DNA from: Plasmodium malariae
Taxonomy: Eukaryota; Apicomplexa; Aconoidasida; Haemosporida; Plasmodiidae
Reading direction: 5' to 3'
DNA length: 64,000 nt
Assembly: GCF_900090045.1 (NCBI RefSeq)
Contig: NC_041783.1
Coordinates: 558,001 to 622,000, forward strand
Shown: piece after piece, positions 49,801 to 61,590 of the stretch
Layout of the letters: the number at the start of each line of letters is the position of its first letter
Position numbering within the stretch: the first letter of the stretch is position 1
The notes under the pieces: generated by a model
Seen by the model: only the letters and a program-made list of their open reading frames with translations
Databases searched by the model: none
What the model was told of the DNA's origin: nothing
Position numbers and translations under genes: made by a program

Positions 49801-52470
49801 CAAATATATAGCATTAAAAAGTTAATAGTACAACATGAGTTAGTAGATTATTTTGTAAAAGGAATAAAATTAATGAACTTACAAAGTTATCTCAATGATA
49901 ATAATTATCTAGTGGCATATAAAAAAGCTCTTAATGAAGAATTGAAAAAAAAAGATTTTCATCATCATTTTATTAAGACTACACCTCCTTTTAATTTTGA
50001 CACATATAAAGTTCATCATTTATTATTATTTGCTTTTTATTATGGTTTCTCTGATATAATAAGAACGAGAAGACAGTATGTAAATTTAGAGACAACCATT
50101 AACCGAACTATTGATAACAACAAATCTATTTATGTTTATAGAACCAAGTCATACAACACTTTCAATTTAGATCCTGAGAAAAGAGGAACGTTAAATAAGG
50201 AACATGAGGAAATAGCCAAACTTGTGTATAAGTACGCCATACAATACAGATTTTATCATAAGGATGATATCAACAACAATGGTGGTAATAATGATAGTGG
50301 TAGTGATGACACTAATGATTCTACTAACAACCGCAGTAACGTCTTTTTCAAATTCAACAAGAAGCAAAAAAATGAACTGATCAGCATGTTAAAGAGCAAA
50401 AATAAAAAAGCCTATACACCACGTGACTTAGATGAAATTATTTCATTTATCCAAATTATGGTTGAAAATTATATTTTCATATTAAATAATTACCCTTCGA
50501 ATTTTAGTCTGAGTAAACGTTCCTCTTTTTACGATAATTTCATCAAAAATGTAAAACAATTTTTTTTCTCATTTAACAAAAAAAATAATTTAATATATAT
50601 AATAAATCAAAAAGATATCAACTATAATATGCAGGCAATAAAACAAATTAGTGATAAATCAACTGCAATTAATCTTATAAAATCCATTATAGATTTCATA
50701 TTATTTGCTGCCACGAGGTCTTATAATGTAGACTATGCCATCAAAAATGTAATAAGTATTAACAACAATGATGACATTTCTTTAAAGAATATACCAAAGA
50801 AATCCTGTTCTACTTCTAATTGCAGAAATAGGAAATTCAAAGAGGGATATATATTTTTAGAAGGTCCTCTTACCATGTACAACTATAATAAGAAGTCTCG
50901 TAAAAGGACTGAGAATTATTCTAAAATGAATCCAAGTATGGAGAAGGTACATTACTACCATTCACTTGGGTATAATCCCTTCGGTGCACATGATTCAGTA
51001 AATACCAAAAGAATTGGTACTGTTAGTAGAAGAACGAATAATCACTGCAAATGTTACAATAAATATATCCCCGTTGAACTCTGGGGTTACAAAAATGTAG
51101 ACACAAGAAGGTGTCGGAAATTTGTGCCATTGTTAAAGGGGGGGAAAATGAGTAGGTATACATACCCATTAGGAATAAACACAGAAAGAAAAAAGAGAAA
51201 TATGGTAATATGTAAAAATAGGGTAAACACATTCAAGAATATAGATTGGTATAATTCATCGAACACAATTTCGGATAAAAAAAAAGGAGGGACAGTTGAG
51301 GTACGAAAAAGTTGTAGCGAAAAATGTAATAAACCGAATTGGAGCAAAAGAGGAAATTATGACAGTCCTGCTTTTTATCAAATAAGAAATGAAAAAGATA
51401 TGCTTAGCAATCATAGTATAATAAACAAAGGAAACCTTTCCATTAGTTTTATTCCAGAAGATGCAGGAAAGCCTAACTACATAAGAAATGGTACACTAAG
51501 GAATAGAGTTAATAATAATAATATTATTAAAGGAGAGGAAGAAGGTGCTCCTATGTCATCAGAGATTACTATCAAAGAAACTACAAATCCCATCGAGATA
51601 ATAAAAAATGTACCATACAATTTTATTGAAAATGAACATAAAAATAATATACAATCTTCTGATATGCTTAGCAACTTTTTAGGTACTCAGATGAGTAATT
51701 TATATTCAAAATTAAAAGGAGGAGTCTTTTCATTTACTTTTGTACATGGGTTTGATTTTTTTTTAAGAAATAGTCTTTTCTTTTATCGTAGACATATGAT
51801 TTCAAAATATATAACGTATTATACTAAAATGAATGTGATTCAAAGTTTAGATATGTTATTCTTAATTGTACGAAATGTTGAGTTGAACACCTCTTTAACG
51901 AATACGGATTCAATGAAGCATAGCTTATTTGATATATGCTTATGTAATATGCAGAATTTATCTGTTTCTTTAAAAAACATATTAAATGTTATTGATGAAG
52001 AAAAATTAGAAAAACTTCTGTCTAATATAATTGCTGTAATACATATGAGATATACTGGAAATGCTCGATTTATAGAAGACCTTGTTAATAATATAAATGA
52101 AGCATTATCAAAAAATATTACCCTAAAAAAATTATTTGGAAATTTTATATCATATCTTACTATTTCATCTATACAAACAGTTGAACTATATTTTCATTCT
52201 AGATACAAAAAAAAGTTACTCTCGATAATTATAACATTCCTCAATAAAATATCAGCAACGGTTTCAAATATTTTTGGAGAACCCTTCTTTCAATCATATG
52301 TTTGCACACACTTGATCAAAATTGGGGAATCTTTCATACAAGAATTTAATGCTGAAAATACAGTCTATCGCTTCTTTATGGACATAGGGGAAATAAATTT
52401 TATTGATATTATTGTTTCTTATGCTTACAACTACTTACCGAAGGCTGTTCGCGATTTTACAGAGAAGTGA
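32933..52470 (+). CDS. Giant secreted protein (~5,612 aa) of unknown function, ten exons
   Basis: Hand-built model: 32933-32999, 33170-33216, 33433-33451, 33595-34758, 35283-37478, 37726-38154, 38451-38699, 39003-39791, 40295-41023, 41321-52470. Phases agree at all nine junctions; every intron except the second is phase 1. Exon 1 starts MYLINHKIIILKLVLFLSIL, a clear signal peptide. The rest is a mostly alpha-helical sequence with few repeats, an acidic Ser/Asn-rich zone in exon 5 (about 35700-36600), a QLKNRQLEN repeat (45440-45497), a basic Lys-rich patch (46860-46970) and a Gly/Asn/Arg-rich zone (50800-51500). No transmembrane helix is obvious apart from the signal. The length and leader suggest a secretory-organelle or surface protein. 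I recognise no domain. From memory the syntenic P. falciparum position also holds a very large conserved protein. Confidence 0.8.
34759..35282 (+). other. Intron 4 of the giant gene with (TA)n and a 24-bp array
   Basis: Donor GAAA|GTAATC, acceptor CCTCTGCAG. Holds a (TA)n tract at about 34790-34829 and roughly five copies of a 24-bp unit (TGTTTATATGTGCGTTTGTA followed by TGAG) at about 35065-35190. The array is open in several frames on both strands, producing misleading ORFs. Confidence 0.8.
38700..39002 (+). other. Intron 7 of the giant gene
   Basis: Begins GTAAAA after the GCAG exon end and finishes GAAAAATGCAG. T-rich, no further feature. Confidence 0.75.
39792..40294 (+). other. Intron 8 of the giant gene
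   Basis: Begins GTAATT, ends GTCTACAG. Contains TA/CA microsatellites. Nothing else recognised. Confidence 0.75.
41932..41953 (+). repeat. In-frame poly-A (lysine) tract in the giant gene
   Basis: About 20 consecutive A's near the beginning of the last exon, encoding a lysine run. Unlike the BUB1 tract it preserves the frame. Confidence 0.8.
45437..45500 (+). repeat. Short coding repeat QLKNRQLEN in the giant gene
   Basis: Four diverged copies of a Gln-Leu-(Lys/Glu)-Asn unit, 15-18 bp each. Confidence 0.7.
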
Positions 52471-53113
52471 AATGGGTCTTAAACATAGGAAGGTACCTTT
52501 TGTTAGGGAGATAGAGCAAAAGATACCAGAGATAGCAGTGACCTCGCGTCAAAGAGAAACAAAATAGGAAAATTAATAAACAAAAACAAGGAAAGAATAC
52601 ATATAAGGGGGGTGGATACATTTAAAATTTTCATAAATGGTGTTTTCATTTCAAGAGTCTTGAATAAAATTTTTTTTTTTTTTTTTTTTTTTCTTTTTTC
52701 TTTTTTTCCATTATAAATTAAAATTTATTTTAACATAGCTATAGTAATGGATACAGTTTAATGCACACATTAAATTATAAGTTTATATTTTCACGTAATT
52801 ACACATTTGCATAAATTCATATTTGTTATAAATATATATATATGTACATGTAAGTACGAATACATACGCATATGTACATAATGCATGAATATGTATATGC
52901 AGACATTTGCTCCATCTTAACCCATTTAAAGGTTTACCGTGTAACAAAAAAAAAAAAAAAAAAAAATGTATTCCTTCACATACTATTAATCCATATTTTT
53001 TCATTTTAAAATAAATAACAACGATGTCACAATTATGCGCATATATTTGTTTTATTTTAAATTAATTTGTATTTTATACTTTTCTTTTATTTAAAAAAAA
53101 AAAAAAAAAAAAC
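52471..53113. other. Convergent intergenic region, giant gene / PRL
   Basis: Holds two 3' ends, with T homopolymers at about 52671-52692 and A homopolymers at about 52947-52966 and 53093-53111. The minus-strand ORF at 52783-53004 is dinucleotide-rich noise. Confidence 0.6.
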
Positions 53114-53776
53114 TTACATAAAATGACATTTTCTCAGACAATTTTTTTTTTTTTTTTTTTTCTTGTATTCTTTTAAAAACTGTAACTGTCTTTTGTTAAT
53201 TGCACCTTTTCTTCTATCTCGTATAAAAACAATTGCATCAATAGGATCCATTCCAAATTCAATTAATACAATAGAAGCTAAAACAGGTGCTCTACCTAAC
53301 CCTGCTACACAATGAACGGCAACTGCGCAATTATTTTTAATTACATTATTTACAATGTTTAACCAATTATTAACAATATCTACATTTGGGGCATCCCCAT
53401 CTGGGAATATTAATTCATGAACATTTATTCCTGCATTTTTTATTTCACCATCATTATATGTCCTCTCGCATGTACGAACTAAATCAGTCACATTATAATT
53501 TTTCATTTCTTTTATATATAATGGTAATAAATCATTTGTTGGTGCATCTAAAATCAAAATTTTTATTTTCCCATGCTCAATTTTTGTTGGATGATTTAAA
53601 ACTGGGTTTAAGTAATCCATATTATAGTTTGCATTACCTAAATATCTTTCCATTTCGAAATATTTCACATTTATTCTATTAATAACTTTATCAAAAGTAC
53701 TACTTTTTTTATAAACTCGTTTATTACAATAAAAGAAGGATTTACTTAATAATTCATAATCAACACTACTTTGCAT
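53114..53776 (-). CDS. PRL: PRL-type protein tyrosine phosphatase (protein of regenerating liver), prenylated
   Basis: A 220-residue single-exon protein. Catalytic P-loop HCVAGLGR (155-162) fits HCx5R with the PRL-specific Ala-Gly-Leu-Gly-Arg-Ala-Pro; a general-acid region FPDGDAP lies at 124-130. The C-terminus has a lysine run, then CLRKCHFM: CHFM is a CaaX box and the polybasic stretch before it is typical of PRLs, so membrane anchoring by farnesylation is expected. The P. falciparum PRL was reported to be farnesylated and invasion-stage associated (recollection). N-terminal extension of about 60 residues compared with the human 173-residue PRLs. The lysine run is a homopolymer immediately before the CaaX, so an indel would destroy the lipid site. 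Family identity is certain. Confidence 0.95.
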   Translation of the reverse strand: MQSSVDYELLSKSFFYCNKRVYKKSSTFDKVINRINVKYFEMERYLGNANYNMDYLNPVLNHPTKIEHGKIKILILDAPTNDLLPLYIKEMKNYNVTDLVRTCERTYNDGEIKNAGINVHELIFPDGDAPNVDIVNNWLNIVNNVIKNNCAVAVHCVAGLGRAPVLASIVLIEFGMDPIDAIVFIRDRRKGAINKRQLQFLKEYKKKKKKKNCLRKCHFM

Positions 53777-56700
53777 TTTTCACGAATTTCTGAAAAATGA
53801 GTCTTTTTCTTTTTTTTCCTTTTGCTGTTTTGCGAGTGTATATATATATACATATACACATACAATTATACAGCTTTATATGCACTAATTTAGCACGGTT
53901 TAAAACTCGTTTCAACTGCTACAAGCTACTTCGGGGGATCAATTCGGATGCTTCAACTAAGCACCAATAAGGGTCTTACTAACTGGTTAACACCAAATAG
54001 GATAACTCTATAGTGGCAATGTTAAAAATATATATAATAACATCATATGCAAAAAGTATTTTTGCATACAAAAAAATTACATACAAAAAAAAAAAAAAAA
54101 ATCGTTAATTAAAAATATATTCACTATTTCGTGTAAACTATAAACAAATATGAACACTATTCCTTGAAATAAAATCTTTTTTTTTTCAATATTTCATTGT
54201 GTAAATATAAACAAATGTTCGTATATTCGTATATGCGCATAAGCATATATGTGTACATGTATATGTTCGTATATATATATAGGCAGATGGATAAAAATGT
54301 CATGCAAAATTATTATTGTTACTTATGCATGTAGCACACATAGACACACACACGTATATGTATGTATATATATATATATATGTACATGCAATAAATTATA
54401 TATTTATTAATATTACCTTTTTGAGGTAAATATATGCGTATGTAATTTCCAATTTTGAAATATGGGAAAGGGGATTAGCACAATTTGTGGGAACGGTAGA
54501 GTCAAGAAGAGTACATCCATCTATACATATATGCAAACAAACATACATACATATATACACAAATAACATGTATATTACTTTATATCAATACTAAATATAA
54601 TTAATAATAGATGTAATTTTTAAAAATGTGCTATTTGATATTCTTCATATTTGCATAAATAAACAAATTCTTATGACAAAACATAAATACGTATATTAAT
54701 AAATAAAAAAAAAAATACGTAATCATTAAACAGATGCACCTTTTTTTTTCTTTAAAACACTTGTAAGAAATGATAAAATTTCAAAAATTATTATCACAAC
54801 TATTTTATAACTTGTACACTAAATATATATAGATATTTTATAAAATTATAAAGGAAGTGATAAATCATTGTAGCATATAACGTGTGACAATGTGTATATG
54901 TGAGGTATGTAAATATTTATGTATATATATATATATTTATAAATGTATAAATACATTAGATGCAAAGAAAGAACTTAGAATGGCGGGTGTAATGGGGGAA
55001 AAAAAAAAAAAGGTATTTAAATAATAGACCGCATATAGGTAGTAAAATGAAAACTTTGTGTATAAATATGTATTAATTGCATGTAAAATGGGATGAAAGG
55101 TAATAAAAAGAAATATATATATATGTAAATGGATATATAAACAGAAATATAGATAATACACAAACAAATACGCATGCACATATATGTATATTTTTAAATG
55201 TGTACTTATATCTCTGTCACTCCGAAAAGGCAGTGCGTTTTTACACACGCACCGTAATATAAAATAGTTCACATTTCGACATAAACAAATATTTCATTTT
55301 TCTCTTATACTTATCCCATTTATTATAAAAAAAATGAAATTAACTTATTTAATAAAAAAAAAAAAAATTAATCTTAAAATGATGAATGGATATACTTTGT
55401 AACAATGTTACATATAATAAATCCGTTCTCATTAAAGTCAATTTATATATAATTCTTATTAATTATATCCGCGGTGGTGGTAAAAGAAAAAAATGTATAT
55501 ATATGTATATTATTATTTAATTTTAATATGTATACAGCAATATTAAATATTCTAATTAATAAGTTGCACATCTTTTGTGTTCTCTAAAAGCTTATTTTTT
55601 ACAATTTACACAACTGGTATATTTATCCTCCAGTTTTTTTCTAATTTTTTTTTTATATTATAATTCTTTTATATAATTTATTCGTAAATAACACAAGCCA
55701 ATAATTCATTTAACAATCTCCACTCATACTTATACAATGCAAAGGCTCGCGTAAACACATAATTTATCTTTGTATTTATTCTTACGCTTACCCGTACGCT
55801 TTCTCTTATTCTTACTCTATCTTATTTTATTTTTTCATAAACCTTTCTATGTTAACATTTGCAATATTTTCTATTTTTGGACGCTCTCTGAATATGTTAC
55901 AAACATAATTTAATTCCTACGTTATCTAACTACTTGCATTTGTTTATTATTTTTTCCTTATCCCTTTTTGTCATTTATTCATTATTTATATATTTATGTA
56001 GTTCTTCTCAGCTTCTTGATGCACTGATGAGATTAAAATTACATATCAATGTAAATGATATAAATTCAAATAAGTAATTAGCTCATATTATATACATATA
56101 AAAATTTATAGTTATTGTGTTCAACCCTTGGGTTGTTTCCTCTGCCGTGTATGGTGGGCTTTAAAAGTTTATCTGCTTTTTATTTTTTTGAATATATGTT
56201 TTAATATTATCGTTACTTTTAGTCATAATTTATATTCTCTAACCATGCAAATGGGGGATAAAAAAAAAAAAATCGTCTTTCGTTTTACATATAATTTATT
56301 TTTACTTTTTTTATCATCCAAATTGTAAAATTGAAATATACTATTTTTTTTTTTTTCCCCTTTCTTTTCTTATAATATCTGCTTTACCCCAACGTTCGCT
56401 TTTTTCCTATGCTCGCAAACACAAATACAATTTTCCTTGTATATAAGATGCTCTTAATATATTTTATTTCCATTTAACTTATTTTGCAAAATATCTAAAC
56501 AACTGAAATTTAAGTCTTCCGAAAAATTGAATATTGTCTTATGCATATTATATTAATAAATAAACGTGTTTTTTATTGTTATGTACTTTTTTTTTTTATT
56601 AAATATAAGCTTATAAATATATATATATATATATATATACACAAAATTGTACACGTATATAAATAAATAAATAAATAAATAAATATATATATATATATAT

Positions 56701-58122
56701 ATATATGTGTAAGTATATACGCATACGTAATGCGTAATATATATGGGAATGAATTTTTCCTTTCCTGTTTAAATTCAATGCTTATTTTATGATATCAGCA
56801 AATTGTTTCGTGGTCTATTATATAGAGAGTTATAGCATATATACATGTTTCTTATTTTTTTTTGTTTTTTCATAATTATATTTAAATTATATAGTTTACT
56901 TTTGTAAGTTATATAAAAATATGACTTTCAATTAAAAACTCTTCAATAAAATTTCTCTGATATTAAATATATATATATTTATTAATCGAATGAAAAATAT
57001 ATAATGTGTTATTTTGTATGAAATTAAAATTTCCCCTAAATATATTGTAAGTATTATATATATATAATATATATACATATACCAAATGGAAACATTACTA
57101 TTTTTCTATATATATATGAAAAAAAAAAATGTTAATGTAAAATGAAAAGGTTTTTTTTTTTTTTTTTTTTTTTATATTTATACTCAATAAATAACAAACT
57201 TCTAAAATACTGTTCCAACTAATATATTTTTGCGATTTATTTATTAAAAAATAATGAAAATTAATGTTATTTTTTTTTTTGATTTAATTTTTTTATAAAC
57301 GGAAAAATAACGAAAATGACGAATAAAAATTTTAATTTGAAAATAAAAATATGTATTATATATATATTATATATATGTATATATTTTATATATTTTTATG
57401 AACACATTCGTAAAAAATGACAAAAAATTTTTAATATGTAATAAACTATTATGAGATGAGATTTTGTAATTTTTAATTTATATTGAATAATCAAATAAAA
57501 AGGAATTTTATTTAAATGGTTGGTACATATATATAAATATTTATTTTACGCATATTTTATGTTTCAAAATTAAAATATTTAATTGCGGACAACTTTAATT
57601 TACATAATAAAGCAATTAAAATTGTGATATAAATACATATATATATAACAATACATATTTATAACTATAATTGTAAAAATTGTAAAAATATATTATATAC
57701 ATAAATGTGCGTACTGTATAATTTATTTTTATATATATGTCATAGTTCTTTTTTTTTTCCATTTTTATGCATTTGTATTAATTTTATCCTTTTTATTCTG
57801 CTTCAAGCAGTGCATCATTTGAATTGGGCCAAATATGGCGAAATTGTGTACTACATTTTTTTATCAATTTTTTTAACATTTCTCTATTACAATATGCTTA
57901 TTAATGTGTAAAATATTATATACCATGTATATATATATATATGTATGTTTTTATACAAATAATGTTCTTATTTAACTATACTTCAATTTTTTCTCCTGTC
58001 CTTTTCTGATAGTTCCACGTCCATTTTTTTGTGCAATTTTGCATTAAAGCATGCCTGCTAAAGAATTTGGTAAAACATAACGGAAACAAAAAAAAAAAAC
58101 TATAAAAGCATAAAAAAAAAAA
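53777..58122. other. 4.3-kb divergent intergenic region
   Basis: Between the 5' ends of PRL (minus) and the small basic protein gene (plus). Mostly A+T with (TA)n and TATG-type microsatellites, densest from about 56550 to 57700. Two less A+T-rich islands are noted separately (53884-54012 and 56119-56175). No ORF is convincing and no RNA gene is recognised. Its length is unusual next to the other gaps here. Confidence 0.5.
53884..54012. other. Less A+T-rich island upstream of PRL
   Basis: About 130 bp of clearly higher G+C than its surroundings, 110-240 bp before the PRL start. One plus-strand frame is open for about 27 codons (LARFKTRFNCYKLLRGINSD and on), and the minus strand is also open for a short way. 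May be a promoter element, an upstream exon or a small RNA; none is established. Confidence 0.3.
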
Positions 58123-58718
58123 ATGAACCTTGTTAAATATAGTTTTGAATATAGAAACATATTTTCCCTTTCGAAAAATACTGTATGTTCCTTAAAATGT
58201 TTTCCAATTATTGAAAAAAAAAATTCATTGTTCAAGTATGGAATTTCTAAATTTAAATACCTTGATAAGTTAGCTATAATAAGAGAAGATAATATGCTAA
58301 CAAATTCGTATTTTTTGAATGATTCTTTTTTTTTACACATTTTAAAGGAAAACGAGGAAAATCCTATATTTAAAAAAACTCCCCAGGTTTTAAATCCTTT
58401 TTTTTTCTTTTTGTCTATTACAAAATGATATATTTTTATTGCCATATATAATTTCTCTCACTTGCTTCAGCATATGTTTATAATATAAAAATACATACTG
58501 AAGGCATATTACATGAAAACCTTTACTACTCAAGATAATGACGCGATATTTACATGCGGTTATTACATCGTATATAATTTGAGATGCTTTAAAAATCTAA
58601 TCCAACTTCTTTTTTTAATTCTCAGGAATTGTTATATTTTAAAAATAAAAAAACAAAGTTAGCCTTGAGAAGAAAAAGAAAAAGAATGGGTGAACGTATA
58701 AGTTTAAGATATAGATGA
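58123..58718 (+). CDS. Small basic protein, two exons (possible mitochondrial ribosomal protein)
   Basis: Exons 58123-58386 and 58626-58718, phase 0 (CCCAG|GTTTTA donor, AATTCTCAG acceptor), 118 residues. The start is MNLVKYSFEYRNIFSLSKNT, with no acidic residue except one Glu in the first 25, compatible with a mitochondrial presequence. The second exon ends in a strongly basic tail, KTKLALRRKRKRMGERISLR then YR, of the kind seen in small organellar ribosomal proteins. I do not recognise the exact family, so the ribosomal suggestion is inference. A 133-codon antisense ORF overlaps the first exon and is not believed. Confidence 0.65.
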
Positions 58719-60123
58719 CGTAGTATATCATACGGTGTTGTTATATATATATATATATGTATAACATACAGTTTGTATGCATGTACAGCATACATTATGC
58801 CTAATGATATGTTTTTTCGCATGTCATTACAACTTCATTTTTCAGTTACGCTTACGCATTTTTTTAAATGAAAAGTAACAAGTTTTAATTTGCTGTTAAA
58901 ATGTTTATTTATGTTTGTATACATATAGCCATCATGTATATGCATTATATAATACACTTTGTCAACATAGAGGGCTTTAAATTCGAAAGAATATGTAAAT
59001 AACAATATTATGTATGCTTGCACATACATTATGGACTTTATACTTTTATTTTATCCCCATTTTAATTTGTTGCTATTTTTTTCAAAAAGTTCATGTGTTA
59101 TTTAGTGTATATATATTCAACACCATATACGTGCATATGCAAACATATATATAATATTTTCATAAACTTTTAACTTATTTAAAAAAAAATAAAAAAACAG
59201 AGTTCGAAAAATAAGTTACACTTTTAAAATAATACCATTATGATCTATTTTGCTCCTGTAGTAAAATTTTTTTTTTTTTTTAAATGATAAACCAAATAGA
59301 AGGGAAACTTATATATACAAGCATTTTCTCCATATTAGGCATATACTTCATTGTATGATACATTTTATATATTTTCTACTACGGGAATAGTTGTTGGAAT
59401 TACGTGACACTCGGTGAACAATTTTTAGCGGCATATTTAGGTTATGTAAAATAAAGAAAAACGAAGAGCGACTGGCGAGATTAAAAAGAAGGAACAAAAA
59501 TTATTGACATTCTATAAATAAAAAATGAATGTCTTTTTATTCTCCTTTTTTACAAAGAATTTTTTACGTTTATTTTCTTTTTGTTCTTATGATGTTTACA
59601 ATTGCGTCCTTTGTTTTTTTTTTCAAAGAGATATAGAACAACTTTAATATACGGTATAACGCACAAGGTGCATCTTATCTTACGTTTTGGTGTCGCAATA
59701 TACGAATGTCAAAAATATAAGAAAAGTAAACGAAAATAATTGCTAAAACGAATACGAAACAGTAAAATATTATGCACAGGCGTATGTAGTAAAACGAAAT
59801 ACGCATTAACTGAAATACATTTATAATACAAATATTACAATAAAAAAACAAAAATAATAAATATAAAAATGTTATTTTATCTTCAATTTATTCCATTTTA
59901 CTTTACCTTCCACCAACTCCATTCTGTCCGCCCTTTTTGCTTTTTATTTTATTATTTTTTTTTTTAAATCATTATAATATATAAAAAAAAAGTTCAATTG
60001 TAGGGAGAAACAAAATTTTTTCTGATTTACGTAATATAAAAGAATATTTAAAAGTTTTCTACGTATCTTTTATTTTTAAATAAAAAGATATGCTTGATAC
60101 ATGTTACGTGCTTACTCGTATAA

Positions 60124-60168
<45 letters not shown>

Positions 60169-60555
60169 AATGTATACACGTGTGTGTACATATATACATT
60201 TGTTCATGTAAAAATGTGTATGTACTACAGATTAGTTATCAGGGGCAAAAATAATATTTTTGTGAACTTTCGTTAACATTTTTGCAAGAAAATTGTTAAC
60301 ATTTTTGTGTATATTTTGTTAACATATTTGCTAGGAATTTATTCACATTTTTGCGCGGAATTTGTTCACATTTTTACTCTGAATTTGTTCACATTTTTGC
60401 AAAAATTTAAGAATAATTTGTGGATATTTTGCGAAAAGATTTAATAGAACAAACAAGCACCAGTTAACAATTTTCGCAAACATTAATAAAGTATATTGAG
60501 AACTGACATATTTCGTTTGATACACATAATTTTTACTAGTGACATTATAAGAAAT
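58719..60555. other. Intergenic region upstream of the UDP-galactose transporter
   Basis: A+T-rich, with (TA)n at about 60128-60163 and a 24-bp degenerate array close to the transporter start. No ORF or RNA gene is credible. Confidence 0.6.
60258..60410. repeat. Degenerate 23-24-bp tandem repeat (TTGTTCACATTTTTGC-like)
   Basis: About six units with the core GTTAACATTTTTG in the first three and GTTCACATTTTTG in the last three. It ends about 145 bp before the transporter start codon. Confidence 0.8.
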
Positions 60556-61590
60556 ATGGTGAAAATTAAAAAAAGCAGTATGCTGTTTTGGAAGAAGGAT
60601 ATAAATAAAGAGTTGCGTCTTTATAATTTTTTGAATGGTCTATTTTGTGTTAGTGGGATATATTTTTTTTTTGTAATATTTGGGTATTATCAAGAAAAAT
60701 TACCAAATTTAGGGAAAGAGAAAGAAAAATTTTATTATAATATATTTTTAATATATGTCCTATGTTTATCAAATAGTATATGTAGCTTATTTGCAATATT
60801 TATTAAGAGTAAATTAAATAATGAAAATTTTATTCCATATTTAAAAAATAAAGTGGATATGTATTTTATAAAGCAAATAATGTTAATATCAATTACTTAT
60901 TCAATAGCAATGATAGCAACAAATTATTCATTAAGTCATGTTAATTTCCCAACTCAAGTTCTTGTAAAGTCAGGTAAAATGATACCAATAGTAGTAGGGG
61001 GTTATTTATTTTTCGGAAAAAAATATCCTTATTATGATTACATTTCTGTATTTTTAATTACATCATCATTAGTAGTATTTAATTTATTAAGAACAAGAAC
61101 TCCAAAAGAAGTTAATCAAACAACCTTTGGACTTTTACTTTTATCTATATCATTATTATGTGATGGTTTAACAGGACCAAGACAGGATAAATTATTAAGT
61201 AAATATAATGTGGACTCAGTCAATTTGATGTTTTTTGTCAATATTTTTGCATTTATTTTTAATTTAATTGCATCATTAATAATTGAAGGTTCCAAGCCGT
61301 ATAACTTCATAAATAAATATACTGACTCGTATTATTATATATTAGCCTTTTCAATAAGTGGAAGCTTAGGTCAATTTTTTGTTTTTTATTCTCTTAAAGT
61401 GTACGGTAGCTTATATACTAGTCTTTTCACAACTCTCAGAAAAGCATTAAGTACAGTTGTATCGGTGTATTTATTTGGTCACGTTTTGAAACCTTTGCAA
61501 TGGGGATGTATTTCTGTCATATTCTCAACTTTGATCATACAAAATTACCTGAAGCAACAAGCGAAGAGAGTTCATGCAAAAAGCAAGTAA
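60556..61590 (+). CDS. UGT: UDP-galactose (nucleotide-sugar) transporter, SLC35B family
   Basis: Start at the ATG at 60556 (MVKIKKSSMLFWKKDINKEL), giving 344 residues; upstream codons have no ATG in frame. About nine to ten hydrophobic helices. Family marks are NYSLSHVNFPTQVLVKSGKMIP, KALSTVVSVYLFGH, the GPRQDKL loop and the basic tail. The family exchanges UDP-sugars for UMP across the ER or Golgi membrane. From memory the P. falciparum orthologue is a drug-resistance gene for imidazolopiperazines and carries a substitution at Phe37; Phe37 is present here. Neighbours are unrelated. Identity is strong, exact substrate inferred. Confidence 0.94.
   Translation: MVKIKKSSMLFWKKDINKELRLYNFLNGLFCVSGIYFFFVIFGYYQEKLPNLGKEKEKFYYNIFLIYVLCLSNSICSLFAIFIKSKLNNENFIPYLKNKVDMYFIKQIMLISITYSIAMIATNYSLSHVNFPTQVLVKSGKMIPIVVGGYLFFGKKYPYYDYISVFLITSSLVVFNLLRTRTPKEVNQTTFGLLLLSISLLCDGLTGPRQDKLLSKYNVDSVNLMFFVNIFAFIFNLIASLIIEGSKPYNFINKYTDSYYYILAFSISGSLGQFFVFYSLKVYGSLYTSLFTTLRKALSTVVSVYLFGHVLKPLQWGCISVIFSTLIIQNYLKQQAKRVHAKSK

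Noticed and set aside
56550..57700. Centromere-like A+T-rich region
   Set aside because: It is A+T-rich but short and interrupted by ordinary sequence, without the near-total A+T and tandem structure expected of Plasmodium centromeres.
58044..58445. 133-codon minus-strand ORF
   Set aside because: It is the shadow of the first exon of the small basic protein gene. Splice sites and homology-like composition support the plus strand.
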